A DNA stretch of 64,000 nt, taken from Ignavibacteria bacterium. Lineage in GTDB: Bacteria; Bacteroidota; Ignavibacteria; UBA10030; SZUA-254. A program made the position numbers and the translations under genes. Shown here in pieces: positions 36,304 to 43,453 of the stretch. How positions within the stretch are numbered: the stretch's first letter is position 1; each line of letters starts with the position of its first letter. The notes beneath the pieces are model-generated. The model was not told the origin of the DNA and did no database searches. It saw only the letters and a program-made list of their open reading frames with translations. Location: positions 45,783-109,782 of the forward strand of contig JACOSY010000054.1 in NCBI GenBank assembly GCA_016178595.1. Direction: 5' to 3'.

Positions 36304-36311
36304 GAGATCCT

Positions 36312-36881
36312 ATGCAGCGAACACATGCAGTTTCACTTCACGCAACAACACGTCAAAACACTGCAGTCCAAATTCTTGGTATGATTCTCTTCGCCGGACT
36401 AACAGCGCTCGGAGCGCAAATTGAAATTCCTCACCAGCCCGTGCCCTACACGATGCAAACAGTGTTCGTCCTGCTCTCCGGCGCGCTGCTCGGCAAACGG
36501 AACGGCGCGATGAGTCAGATCGTCTATTTGACTGCCGGTGCAATTGGTTTACCGGTGTTCGCCCATTCTGGATTCGGACTCGTGCGCATCCTTGGCCCCA
36601 CGGGTGGATATCTTCTCGCATTTCCCGTCGCTGCGTTCGCTGTCGGATATATTCTCAGCAATCGGCGAGAGTTGCTGTGGTCGCTTGTTGCGATGTTCGT
36701 CGGTCTCTTCATCATCTTCACACTCGGTACGCTCCAACTGAACATTGTGTACTTCCATAGCTGGCCCGATGCTGTTCGGAACGGCTTTCTGATCTTTTCT
36801 TTATGGGATGCCGTCAAGCTCGGCATAGCGGCGCTTGTGTATAACCGTCTCGCGGGACGCATTCAGTATCCGCGGAAGTGA
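36312..36881 (+). CDS. bioY: BioY-family biotin transporter substrate-binding component
   Basis: 189 residues and about six membrane segments. The family marks are GLTALGAQIEIPHQPVPYTMQT and GPTGGYLLAFPVAAFAVGYI. BioY is the S component of an ECF transporter and binds biotin; the energy-coupling genes are not near. AGGAGAT lies 4 bases before ATG 36312. A longer frame from 36276 would overlap the previous gene and is rejected. Confidence 0.92.
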   Translation: MQRTHAVSLHATTRQNTAVQILGMILFAGLTALGAQIEIPHQPVPYTMQTVFVLLSGALLGKRNGAMSQIVYLTAGAIGLPVFAHSGFGLVRILGPTGGYLLAFPVAAFAVGYILSNRRELLWSLVAMFVGLFIIFTLGTLQLNIVYFHSWPDAVRNGFLIFSLWDAVKLGIAALVYNRLAGRIQYPRK

Positions 36882-36907
36882 TTCTCGTTTTTGCGTCTTT
36901 TCATTAT

Positions 36908-37576
36908 ATGAGTATGGCTGATCGAGACGATATATGGGATGAGTTCCAGTGGGAAGAGTTCATGAAAGAGCAGGACAAGAAAGTGGACCGCTACATGGAA
37001 CTGTTTTACCGCTACCAAAACCATCCGAACCGTGACGAGTTGATCGCGCGTGAAATGGGATGGACCTGGTTGCTTGAACAGGCAGAGCATTTCATGGATC
37101 TGCCCAATGTGGAAGAAGATGACGATGAAAAGGAAGGCGAAGAGTGGAAAGCATCGGCCGGCATTGAAGGTGAAGGATTCTTGGAGATGGACGACTTCGA
37201 GCATCAGCCTGTTTACCTGAAATCGAAAGAGTTCGCACTTCGCGCCTATCGTTTTGTCGATGACTTGCCGGAATCGGTGCGCGAAGATTCGGCGGTAGTC
37301 GATTTTATTGCCAATGCAATGATAGCGTCGGCGAAAATTGCAGGCGGTACCGGCATGGGCGATGGGATGGAAGAACTCGGAGCGAATATCGCCTATTGCA
37401 AGAGAGGTTTGGCTGCTTCAAATCTTGCGATTGCCGCCCTCCATGAAATGAAAGAGAAAAGAATTATCGGCGGGTTAGCCTACTTCGACTTGGTGAGGGA
37501 AGCGGCGGAAGTCCGCAACACGATTGCCATATATATCCTCGATCTGCGAGAAAAATTCCGCCTCGGCATTCCCTAA
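36908..37576 (+). CDS. Unknown acidic protein
   Basis: About 222 residues from ATG 36908 (MSMADRDDIWDEFQWEEF). No known domain is recognised. The N-terminal half is very acidic (NVEEDDDEKEGEEW), the second half mostly helical (VDFIANAMIASAKIAGG, then AASNLAIAALHEMKEKRI). No signal or membrane segment. The stop of bioY overlaps a possible GTG at 36878 in frame, so translation could start there instead. Codon use looks like its neighbours, so it is probably a real cytosolic protein. Confidence 0.7.
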   Translation: MSMADRDDIWDEFQWEEFMKEQDKKVDRYMELFYRYQNHPNRDELIAREMGWTWLLEQAEHFMDLPNVEEDDDEKEGEEWKASAGIEGEGFLEMDDFEHQPVYLKSKEFALRAYRFVDDLPESVREDSAVVDFIANAMIASAKIAGGTGMGDGMEELGANIAYCKRGLAASNLAIAALHEMKEKRIIGGLAYFDLVREAAEVRNTIAIYILDLREKFRLGIP

Positions 37577-37602
37577 ACTCCGCTTCATCCGATGAATCTT
37601 CT

Positions 37603-37656
37603 CTACGAGTCTATCGACGATTCTACGAATCGATCGATTCGTGGAACGACTCGTAG
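37603..37656. repeat. Nested palindrome between convergent genes
   Basis: Outer arms CTACGAGTC (37603-37611) and GACTCGTAG (37648-37656) flank a perfect 18-base palindrome, ACGAATCGATCGATTCGT, at 37625-37642. It lies between the convergent genes ending at 37576 and 37679. No T run, so it is not a standard terminator. Confidence 0.6.
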
Positions 37657-37678
37657 AGTCGTAGACTGTGAATCGATC

Positions 37679-38116
37679 CTATAGCTCCATTCGCATGACG
37701 ATTGCCGTTGAAGGACACGCACCCCCGAACTGTTCCGATCGTAACACTTCTCCTGAAATAGTCTCTCTCTGAATGCGGACAAAGCCCTTCCGCTCGAAGT
37801 ATTCTGCGGCTGTAGTTGTGAGAAGTACAAGCTCGCTCACTTCGCAATCGCGCGCGAACTGTTCGATCGCGGCAACGAGCTGTTCCCCGATCCCCCGACC
37901 CTGGAACGAAGGAAGAACCGCTGCCGAGCGAAGGAGGCCTGTTCGGTTGTACAATTCCAATCCAATCGACCCGACGATCTTGCCGTCAACCTCGGCAACA
38001 AGGAAGTTCGAAAAATGTTCCCGTAATCCCTCATTGCCGAGGCGACTATCGAGGAGAATTCGTTCGACTACCGGAAGATCGTTCTCCGTGACCTTCCGTA
38101 TCATCGCCGCCGACAT
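37679..38116 (-). CDS. arsN2: GNAT acetyltransferase of the ArsN2 type
   Basis: 145 residues. GNAT acetyl-CoA loop: VLPSFQGRGIGEQLVAAIE. The ArsN2-like pattern is plain: GSIGLELYNRTGLLRSAAVLP, LTTTAAEYFERKGF and GGACPSTAIVMRMEL. ArsN2 genes occur in arsenic clusters; their substrate is uncertain (ArsN1 acetylates phosphinothricin-like arsenicals). The ATG overlaps the stop of arsM (TAATG), so it is translationally coupled. Confidence 0.82.
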   Translation of the reverse strand: MSAAMIRKVTENDLPVVERILLDSRLGNEGLREHFSNFLVAEVDGKIVGSIGLELYNRTGLLRSAAVLPSFQGRGIGEQLVAAIEQFARDCEVSELVLLTTTAAEYFERKGFVRIQRETISGEVLRSEQFGGACPSTAIVMRMEL

Positions 38117-38835
38117 TACTTGACTCCTTTGACCGTCATAGAGAGGAGCGTGAAATCATCCTTCGAGAAATCCTGATACGTCCGTTCTTTCAGGACTTGA
38201 ATATTCTTGAATCCGGCTTCGCGAATGATGGCAAGGTATTCGTTCTTGCCGATGGCGCCTGAAACGCATTCTGCCCACATCGCCGCATCGTCTCGCAGTT
38301 CATCCGGCATGGTTCCATTCATAACGATGTCCGAGATGATGAAAGCTCCGCCGGGCTTCAGCACGCGGTAGATTTCTGCAAAAGCTTTCCGCTTCTCAGG
38401 CACGAGGTTCAACACGCAGTTGCTGATCACGCGATCGACACTGTTCGATTCAACGGGCATCTGCTCGATCTCTCCGAGACGGAATTCGACATTCCGAATC
38501 CCAAGCGATTCGGCATTTGCTCGTGCCCGATCGATCATCTGTTGAGTCATATCGATGCCGATTACTTTACCGCTCACGCCAGCGTGTTTCGATGCGATGA
38601 AGACATCGATGCCTGCGCCGGAACCCAAATCCAATACTGTCATTCCTTCCCGGATGTCGGCAAACTCGGTTGGAATGCCGCACCCCAATCCCAAGTTTGC
38701 AATATCCAGTTCTGCGAGGCCGGTGTACTCATCCGCCATCGAAGCATCCGAGCATCCGCACGATGATCCGCAACCGCGCCCCTCGGCGGCAATTTTTCCG
38801 TACCGTTCTTGTATCATGTTCTTGATGTTTTCCAT
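38116..38835 (-). CDS. arsM: Arsenite methyltransferase ArsM
   Basis: 239 residues. Rossmann SAM loop VLDLGSGAGIDVFIA near 67-81. The three catalytic cysteines are C52 (LGCGIP), C140 (SNCVLNL) and C190 (AECVSGA), with the 50-residue spacing between the last two seen in characterised ArsM. An N-terminal cluster C22, C26, C28 may also bind As(III). It methylates arsenite to volatile or less toxic species, using SAM. It lies 12 bases after arsR. Confidence 0.93.
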   Translation of the reverse strand: MENIKNMIQERYGKIAAEGRGCGSSCGCSDASMADEYTGLAELDIANLGLGCGIPTEFADIREGMTVLDLGSGAGIDVFIASKHAGVSGKVIGIDMTQQMIDRARANAESLGIRNVEFRLGEIEQMPVESNSVDRVISNCVLNLVPEKRKAFAEIYRVLKPGGAFIISDIVMNGTMPDELRDDAAMWAECVSGAIGKNEYLAIIREAGFKNIQVLKERTYQDFSKDDFTLLSMTVKGVK

Positions 38836-38847
38836 ATCATGTTCCTT

Positions 38848-39240
38848 TCAATGAAGTTCAATTCTCTTCGGTGTATGGTTTGGCTTAACGGTGACGAATG
38901 TTGCACAACATCCTTTGCTTACGTTCTTCATCAGTTTCCGTGAATCCTTTTTCGTGAGTGTATGGGAGAGTAAAATCTCGCGTACGTTCTTGATGATCAG
39001 GCGCTGCTCGTCGGTTTGTGGATCGGCGATGGAATAGAGAACCCAACGACCGCTTTTCCGGTCTTTGATGAGGCCTGCGCGCTTGAGGTAGCCCGCATGG
39101 CGCGAGACTTTTGTTTGCGTGAAGCCTAACGTGGATTCGATATCGCAGACGCACAGCTCGCCCGACTCGAAGAGGAGATTGAGAATGCGAAGGCGCGCTT
39201 CGTCTGCCAATGAACGAAAGAGTGTGATGTATTCCTGCAT
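38848..39240 (-). CDS. arsR: ArsR-family arsenic-responsive repressor
   Basis: 130 residues. Winged helix with the recognition helix around TQTKVSRHAGYLKRAG. Metal-sensing cysteines C30 and C32 (ELCVCDI) match the start of the classical alpha-3 site, but the third Cys of the E. coli plasmid ArsR is missing; a C-terminal pair C111-C112 (GCCATF) may complete an As(III) site. It should bind the operator at 39252-39275 and release it on arsenite. It heads arsR-arsM-arsN2. Confidence 0.92.
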   Translation of the reverse strand: MQEYITLFRSLADEARLRILNLLFESGELCVCDIESTLGFTQTKVSRHAGYLKRAGLIKDRKSGRWVLYSIADPQTDEQRLIIKNVREILLSHTLTKKDSRKLMKNVSKGCCATFVTVKPNHTPKRIELH

Positions 39241-39251
39241 GGCGGTTCCCG

Positions 39252-39297
39252 ATATATTCGTCTACGCAAATATATGAAATTGGTTGCAGAAGTGCAA
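39252..39297 (-). promoter_or_regulatory. arsR promoter with overlapping palindromic operator
   Basis: Minus strand: TTGCAC (complement of 39292-39297), 17 bases, TATATT (complement of 39269-39274). An inverted repeat, ATATATT (39252-39258), 10 bases, AATATAT (39269-39275), covers the -10 and the expected start near 39262. A repressor bound there would block the polymerase. Confidence 0.75.
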
Positions 39298-39312
39298 ATG
39301 GGAAATGAGGAC

Positions 39313-39501
39313 TTACTGCCACGCACCTTCAAGGTGTGTGGCAGTAATAACAATGCCGAAACCACTGTGCCCACTTTCGAGGTAAGCTCCTTGTGAGAAA
39401 CCGATGTTCGCGAAGAAGATCGACAGGCAAATGGTTGAAAGAGTCCGTTTGTTAAGCATCGTTGCGGGTTTCATAAAAATAGGCCACAGAACGTTCTGCA
39501 A
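39313..39501 (-). pseudogene. Truncated secreted-protein fragment
   Basis: 62 codons from 39501. An inner start (MLNKRTLSTICLSIFFANIGFSQ) gives a good signal peptide, followed by GAYLESGHSGFGIVITATH, then a stop. The strand-like GAYLESGHSGFG resembles the first strand of FCB outer-membrane barrels. The frame ends inside the hairpin at 39315-39345, as if a longer gene had been cut. It may also be chance. Confidence 0.35.
39315..39345. repeat. Palindromic repeat, REP-like
   Basis: ACTGCCACGCACCTT (39315-39329) pairs with AAGGTGTGTGGCAGT (39331-39345) with one G-T wobble. The core (TGCCAC-CACC) is shared with the hairpin at 19697. It lies at the end of the truncated frame and upstream of the ars promoter. 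Confidence 0.6.
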
Positions 39502-39558
39502 AAGTGTTGAGCGAGGCTCTTTCTATCCATGTTTTTTCCAGCGTCGTGTTGCCGCTTG

Positions 39559-40146
39559 TTAGGTGCTGGCACGCACACCCCTGTCATCATTGGCATTGAA
39601 ATCCCTGATTGCTTCTTCAAAGACGTTCGCCAATTCCATAGCTGTATCATGGAGATAGCCGGATGGTTCAGGCCGGTCTACATTGGCAACTGGATCAAAA
39701 TACTTGATGAACTCGGCCTCTAACTCTCGGAGCTTTGGTTCGGACCAACCCGGCAATTCATGATAGACAATGAACGTGGTGCCAGCTTTCCCACGATACG
39801 ATTGGGAAGTTATCTTGTGTGTCCACTTAGGGTAGTGCTGGCAAGCGAGAGAGACAGTCGGCGCTTCCCCATGCTCTGTCTCCCATTGAGCTGTATACTC
39901 TTGCCAGAACTCGTCATCGAAACGGTTCTGAAGACCCTCTTCGCTTATCCCGATATATCGGTGGATTCGGTCACACGCCGGGCCTACCCAAATGTAAATA
40001 CCTCCAGTGTTTGGTACGCTTTTGATTAGTTTCTCGTAGAGCTTGCAGTATTGTTTGAAGGGCTTCGTTCCTCGTTTGGGAATCAGCGGGTAACCCCGAA
40101 CGAGTCCGAGAAGTGGCTTTATATCGACGAACTTGCATTTATTCAT
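39559..40146 (-). CDS. GIY-YIG-like nuclease-fold protein
   Basis: 195 residues. The two motif strands are GIY at 49-51 (TGGIYIWVG) and YIG at 64-66 (IHRYIGISEEGLQNRF), followed by Arg 75; the late acidic residues are E143/E145 (ELEAEFIKYFDPVANV). This is the pattern of the GIY-YIG fold, used by homing, repair and restriction nucleases. No DNA-binding domain is seen. It is the last gene of a three-gene accessory unit; a 2-base gap separates it from the lipoprotein gene. Confidence 0.6.
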   Translation of the reverse strand: MNKCKFVDIKPLLGLVRGYPLIPKRGTKPFKQYCKLYEKLIKSVPNTGGIYIWVGPACDRIHRYIGISEEGLQNRFDDEFWQEYTAQWETEHGEAPTVSLACQHYPKWTHKITSQSYRGKAGTTFIVYHELPGWSEPKLRELEAEFIKYFDPVANVDRPEPSGYLHDTAMELANVFEEAIRDFNANDDRGVRAST

Positions 40147-40148
40147 GA

Positions 40149-40655
40149 CTATCGACCGATGTATTCAAGTAGCTCCTTCTCCAGCACTCCTGTCGAGTTG
40201 CAATCAATGGTTGTGACTTCGTTAACAGCTTCTCCTGTGAGAACGTTGATTTTGTGATCGATCCTCTGAGCCTTGAAAAAAGTAGTGACTACAACCTTCG
40301 TCTCGGTATCGTCAACTTTCTTGATGACAACATTGAAATTGCCGACATGGTTTTCTATGTTTTGAGCACTGCCTTCTTTTCCGCAGTCCATGACGTACTT
40401 GGCGCGCTCAGCGCTGAGATTGTATTCAGTAGCAATAAATCCCGATGATTTGTCCATGTTTTTGACAGGCGTTCCTTGTGTCGCAAACCACTCAACGGTC
40501 TTTTGCCAGACATCATCGAAGGGTTTTTGGTAGACCCGTTCCTTGTCAATAGAGTATGATTGTGGAGGTCTGTAGGTCGCGCAGCCTAGAACCTTTAATG
40601 CAAATGGAATGAGCAGTAGAGCAAGCAAAATGTTCAGTCGGTGATAATGTGTCAT
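40149..40655 (-). CDS. Hypothetical lipoprotein
   Basis: 168 residues. A signal peptide with lipobox (LLIPFALKVLGC, Cys at about 25) and a mature part of about 140 residues (YQKPFDDVWQKTVEWFATQG and VVTTFFKAQRIDHKINVLTG). The fold may resemble the BamC-like helix-grip lipoproteins, but no family is recognised. The start overlaps the stop of the large membrane gene by four bases, so it is translated with it. Confidence 0.7.
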   Translation of the reverse strand: MTHYHRLNILLALLLIPFALKVLGCATYRPPQSYSIDKERVYQKPFDDVWQKTVEWFATQGTPVKNMDKSSGFIATEYNLSAERAKYVMDCGKEGSAQNIENHVGNFNVVIKKVDDTETKVVVTTFFKAQRIDHKINVLTGEAVNEVTTIDCNSTGVLEKELLEYIGR

Positions 40656-42106
40656 GTATGACTCCTATTGATTGGTAATCGATTTTTCGTGCGTGCTGGC
40701 ACATAACGTCTGGCGGCGTGTTGCATTTGTTGACGCCATATCTTCCGTCGAGCCGAGAACAAAATTACAAATGCAAGCACAATTCTCAGAAGGATAGGCC
40801 ATTGAAGAGGTAACATTTTAGACCACCCAATGGATGCAAATGACCTGTTCATTTGTAACACGAAATCAAGCGCACCTAGCATGAGATACAAAGTGAAAAC
40901 ACTCCAGCCTTCAAAGCCAAGTTCAGTAGCTCTCCTATCCTCATTTGATGCCACATACCAGAGAACAAGGAATGCAAGGACGAATGAAGTCTGGATCGAT
41001 GAAAAAACAAGGTGCCACACGCCAGCAGCAGAAAGTTTCCCAAATGTCAAATCCATAAAGCCAGTGTATTGGTCATTAATCCACTCCATATGAATCCAAT
41101 ATTGTATTGCACTACTGAGTATCAGGATGAGAACAAATCCAGGGAATATCCAAGTCCGACCGGTCCTCAAGGTCTTCCAGTGTTCGGAAACGAGTCGATA
41201 CAAGAAGTAGTTAAAACAAGGGATCAAGAGAAGATCTCCAAAGGATACAGACGTATTGAGTAGAAAAGGAAACTGATACTGAGAACTGGGCCAAAATGAA
41301 TTAGTAGAATAACTTAGCAGTGCCATCGGAAAAACTCCGAGATCAATGGTAAGCAGTGGAACCCAGTGGAGGAAAGGCACATGAGATTGATGCCGATGCT
41401 TCGTGAGCTCCGTGATTTCTTGAGTTGATAGATTCTTGATTCCGCTAACCCCAGACAACTGTTGCACTGTTGACCAGATATAGTGTACACCTGTAGTGCT
41501 TAGTGCTTTCCATTGATAGAGATGATATAAAGCAATTGGCGCGACGATGACCAAATATGTGACAGGTACGAGAATAGCGGATTCTCCCTGAAAAAATTGG
41601 CCAGCAGCTGCAAAACATAGAAAGCACAGGAAGGCTACGGTGGCAGCAAAAAAGAACATTGTCCAAAAGATCACGAGAACACTCGGCTTGAGCCAATCTT
41701 TAACTTTTATTAGCTTTATGGAGTGAAAATGATTTAGTATTTGAGTATTCCAAATCAAAATATCTTTCCCCAGAATAGTATTGATTTCCGTCTCGAGGAT
41801 GCTTGCTCTAATTCCGTTCAAGTACATCATATAAAGTGCATCAAGTGTTGACGCAAAAAGATAAAAGCCAATCATAGCACCGAATGCAAGCAGCAAAACG
41901 AAGAGGCTTCCCTGGAGCTCTTTGGGAACATTCTTAAATACAGTCTCAAGAGAAGGAAGGATGCCACTAATGGCAATTACGATGGAGGCATATAGATAAG
42001 CAAAGTTCGCCTGCTTATGGTACCTGTTATTGTGCCAAGAGTTTTCCTCTCTTCTATCCTCATGCTCTTTCAGAAGAGCTTCCAGTTGCTTATCGATCTT
42101 TTGCAT
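40652..42106 (-). CDS. Unknown polytopic membrane protein
   Basis: 484 residues. A charged N-terminal coil (KIDKQLEALLKEHEDRREENSW) precedes about ten membrane segments, including LFVLLLAFGAMIGFYLFAS, SVLVIFWTMFFFAATVAFL and WHLVFSSIQTSFVLAFLVL. No known family. By eye its DNA is richer in A+T than the flanking housekeeping genes, and the three-gene unit is absent from the usual order around it, so transfer is likely. It leads the operon with the lipoprotein and GIY-YIG-like protein. Confidence 0.7.
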   Translation of the reverse strand: MQKIDKQLEALLKEHEDRREENSWHNNRYHKQANFAYLYASIVIAISGILPSLETVFKNVPKELQGSLFVLLLAFGAMIGFYLFASTLDALYMMYLNGIRASILETEINTILGKDILIWNTQILNHFHSIKLIKVKDWLKPSVLVIFWTMFFFAATVAFLCFLCFAAAGQFFQGESAILVPVTYLVIVAPIALYHLYQWKALSTTGVHYIWSTVQQLSGVSGIKNLSTQEITELTKHRHQSHVPFLHWVPLLTIDLGVFPMALLSYSTNSFWPSSQYQFPFLLNTSVSFGDLLLIPCFNYFLYRLVSEHWKTLRTGRTWIFPGFVLILILSSAIQYWIHMEWINDQYTGFMDLTFGKLSAAGVWHLVFSSIQTSFVLAFLVLWYVASNEDRRATELGFEGWSVFTLYLMLGALDFVLQMNRSFASIGWSKMLPLQWPILLRIVLAFVILFSARRKIWRQQMQHAARRYVPARTKNRLPINRSHT

Positions 42107-42274
42107 TATGTCTCGTCATTCTTGGTGCAACATGACGGACAGCTGTACTGAGCGAAGCGAATCTTTTGTGGTTGCGCATCGCTCATATAACAGATGAACT
42201 TGAAAAGAGTATAATGATTATTCTTCAACCCAATATCCGAAAACTTGTGGGAGGCGCGCAACCACTCGCTTCGC

Positions 42275-42386
42275 GAATGTCCGTCACAACTACTGTGATA
42301 ATGAATGTCGTTGTTCATCCTAGGTTGCATCAAAGACGAATGTCGTACTTCCGCCTGCGGTGGGAGTAATAACGACATATGTCGTT
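42275..42386. promoter_or_regulatory. Repeated GAATGTCGT motifs, possible operator array
   Basis: GAATGTCCGT at 42275-42284, GAATGTCGT at 42303-42311 and at 42338-42346, and a perfect 16-base palindrome, AACGACATATGTCGTT, at 42371-42386. Spacing is about 28-35 bases, close to three helical turns. They lie 170-280 bases before the start of the membrane-protein operon on the minus strand. Confidence 0.35.
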
Positions 42387-42570
42387 TATTTCGCTTTTGG
42401 TTGCTGAGCACAAAACCCGCCAACGAAACGGTTAAGCTTTACCGGTTCACCGACGGGTTCTCGATCTCTCACGAAATCCTTCCGCACTATTGCTTTCTCA
42501 CTCCCGTCAAATTCTGACATGAATATATGTAATTCCCTTTGCCGTGTCAATACCTCAACCTTCACCTGTG

Positions 42571-42784
42571 GACTAGCAGGCTGTTGAAAAACTCTCTACG
42601 GTGCGATTTGCCACGACCTTCAGGTCGTGGTTATCGGTATCCAAAAACGATCGACGGGCTTTAGCCCCTGCAAAACGGGTCCCTTTGATGGAATGGGTTG
42701 AAACCCATCACGATTTTTCTAGGATTGTTCTCCACGAGCTGAAGCTCGTGGCTATGATTTCCCTTTTTCAACAGACTGCTAGTC
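42571..42784. mobile_element. 214-base MITE-like element
   Basis: Terminal inverted repeats of 21 bases: 42571-42591 starts GACTAGCAGGCTGTTGAAAA and 42764-42784 is its complement except one base. Inside are four hairpins: CCACGACCTT/CAGGTCGTGG at 42611-42630, GGGCT/AGCCC at 42656-42667, ATGGGTT/AACCCAT at 42693-42708 and CCACGAGCTGAAGCTCGTGG at 42732-42751. No transposase. The ends GGCTGTTGAAAAA resemble those of several IS families, and CTAG at both edges may be target site. Confidence 0.75.
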
Positions 42785-42811
42785 TCACGTCATTGCGTTG
42801 TGCTGTGCAGC

Positions 42812-43453
42812 TTATCGCCGGAAGACGTACGCCGCCCACACGAACGTGTCCCGGTGAGCGACTTCCTGAAATCCATCCGCCCGAATCTTCTTCAGCATCG
42901 CATCCCAATCGTGCCAGTAGGGACGGAACGGCCACTTGAAGAGTTTTCCAATGGCGATCATTGTTTGAAATGATAACTTCACCGGGAAAATCGGTCGAGG
43001 AAAGGAGAGCGCATACACTCCCCGCGTCTTGCTGAGCGACTTTGCAACAAGATCGTCAACATCTTCGTAGCAGCAGACGACTTTGTCGAGAATGACAATA
43101 TCGGCTTCCGCTATCTCATCGGCAATATGCGCGAAGTCGCCGGCGCGGTAGCTGGCTCGATCTGAAAATCCCATCTCGTGGGATAATTGCTTCGCACCAT
43201 CCACCATTCCTTCCGCAAGATCGATACCGAATGCCGCACGCGCTCCATCCTTGAGCAATGTCAGGTGCAATCCACCCACACCGCTGCCGATCTCAAGAAT
43301 TGATTTGCCCGTAACGTTCGTCGAGAGAATACCTTCGGCAAGATACCGCTGCTCTTTCGCCAATCCCTTCTTGCGAAACTTCTTCAGGTATTGACTTGCC
43401 TCTTCCGAGAAGAACGTGTTTGCTCCTTCAGTGGATGTGCAACGGCAACTCAT
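42812..43453 (-). CDS. SAM-dependent class I methyltransferase
   Basis: About 213 residues from MSCRCTSTEGANTFFSEE. The SAM loop is ILEIGSGVGGLHLTLLKDGA near 60-80, and the middle motif is ADIVILDKVVCCYEDVDDLV. The overall pattern is like magnesium-protoporphyrin O-methyltransferase (BchM) relatives, but no chlorophyll genes are present. It overlaps the exonuclease gene upstream by four bases (ATGA), which fixes the start at 43453; a longer open frame to 43537 is rejected. Confidence 0.8.
   Translation of the reverse strand: MSCRCTSTEGANTFFSEEASQYLKKFRKKGLAKEQRYLAEGILSTNVTGKSILEIGSGVGGLHLTLLKDGARAAFGIDLAEGMVDGAKQLSHEMGFSDRASYRAGDFAHIADEIAEADIVILDKVVCCYEDVDDLVAKSLSKTRGVYALSFPRPIFPVKLSFQTMIAIGKLFKWPFRPYWHDWDAMLKKIRADGFQEVAHRDTFVWAAYVFRR

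Larger units (their letters stand above)
42107..42811. other. 705-base intergenic region with repeats
   Basis: No secure gene. It holds repeated GAATGTCGT motifs (42275-42386) upstream of the membrane-protein operon and the MITE-like element at 42571-42784. A 105-codon minus frame ends at 42106 in a TAATG overlap with the membrane-protein gene, but its sequence looks random. Confidence 0.6.

Noticed and set aside
36276..36311. An upstream ATG for bioY
   Set aside because: It overlaps the hydrolase gene; the ATG at 36312 has a good ribosome site.
39559..42106. Calling the three-gene island a proven defence system
   Set aside because: Only a nuclease-like fold and membrane proteins are visible; no known defence domain set or recurrence can be shown from one window.
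42106..42423. A 105-codon minus-strand frame ending in a TAATG overlap with the membrane-protein gene
   Set aside because: The overlap suggests coupling, but the peptide looks random, has no ribosome site and runs through the repeated GAATGTCGT motifs.
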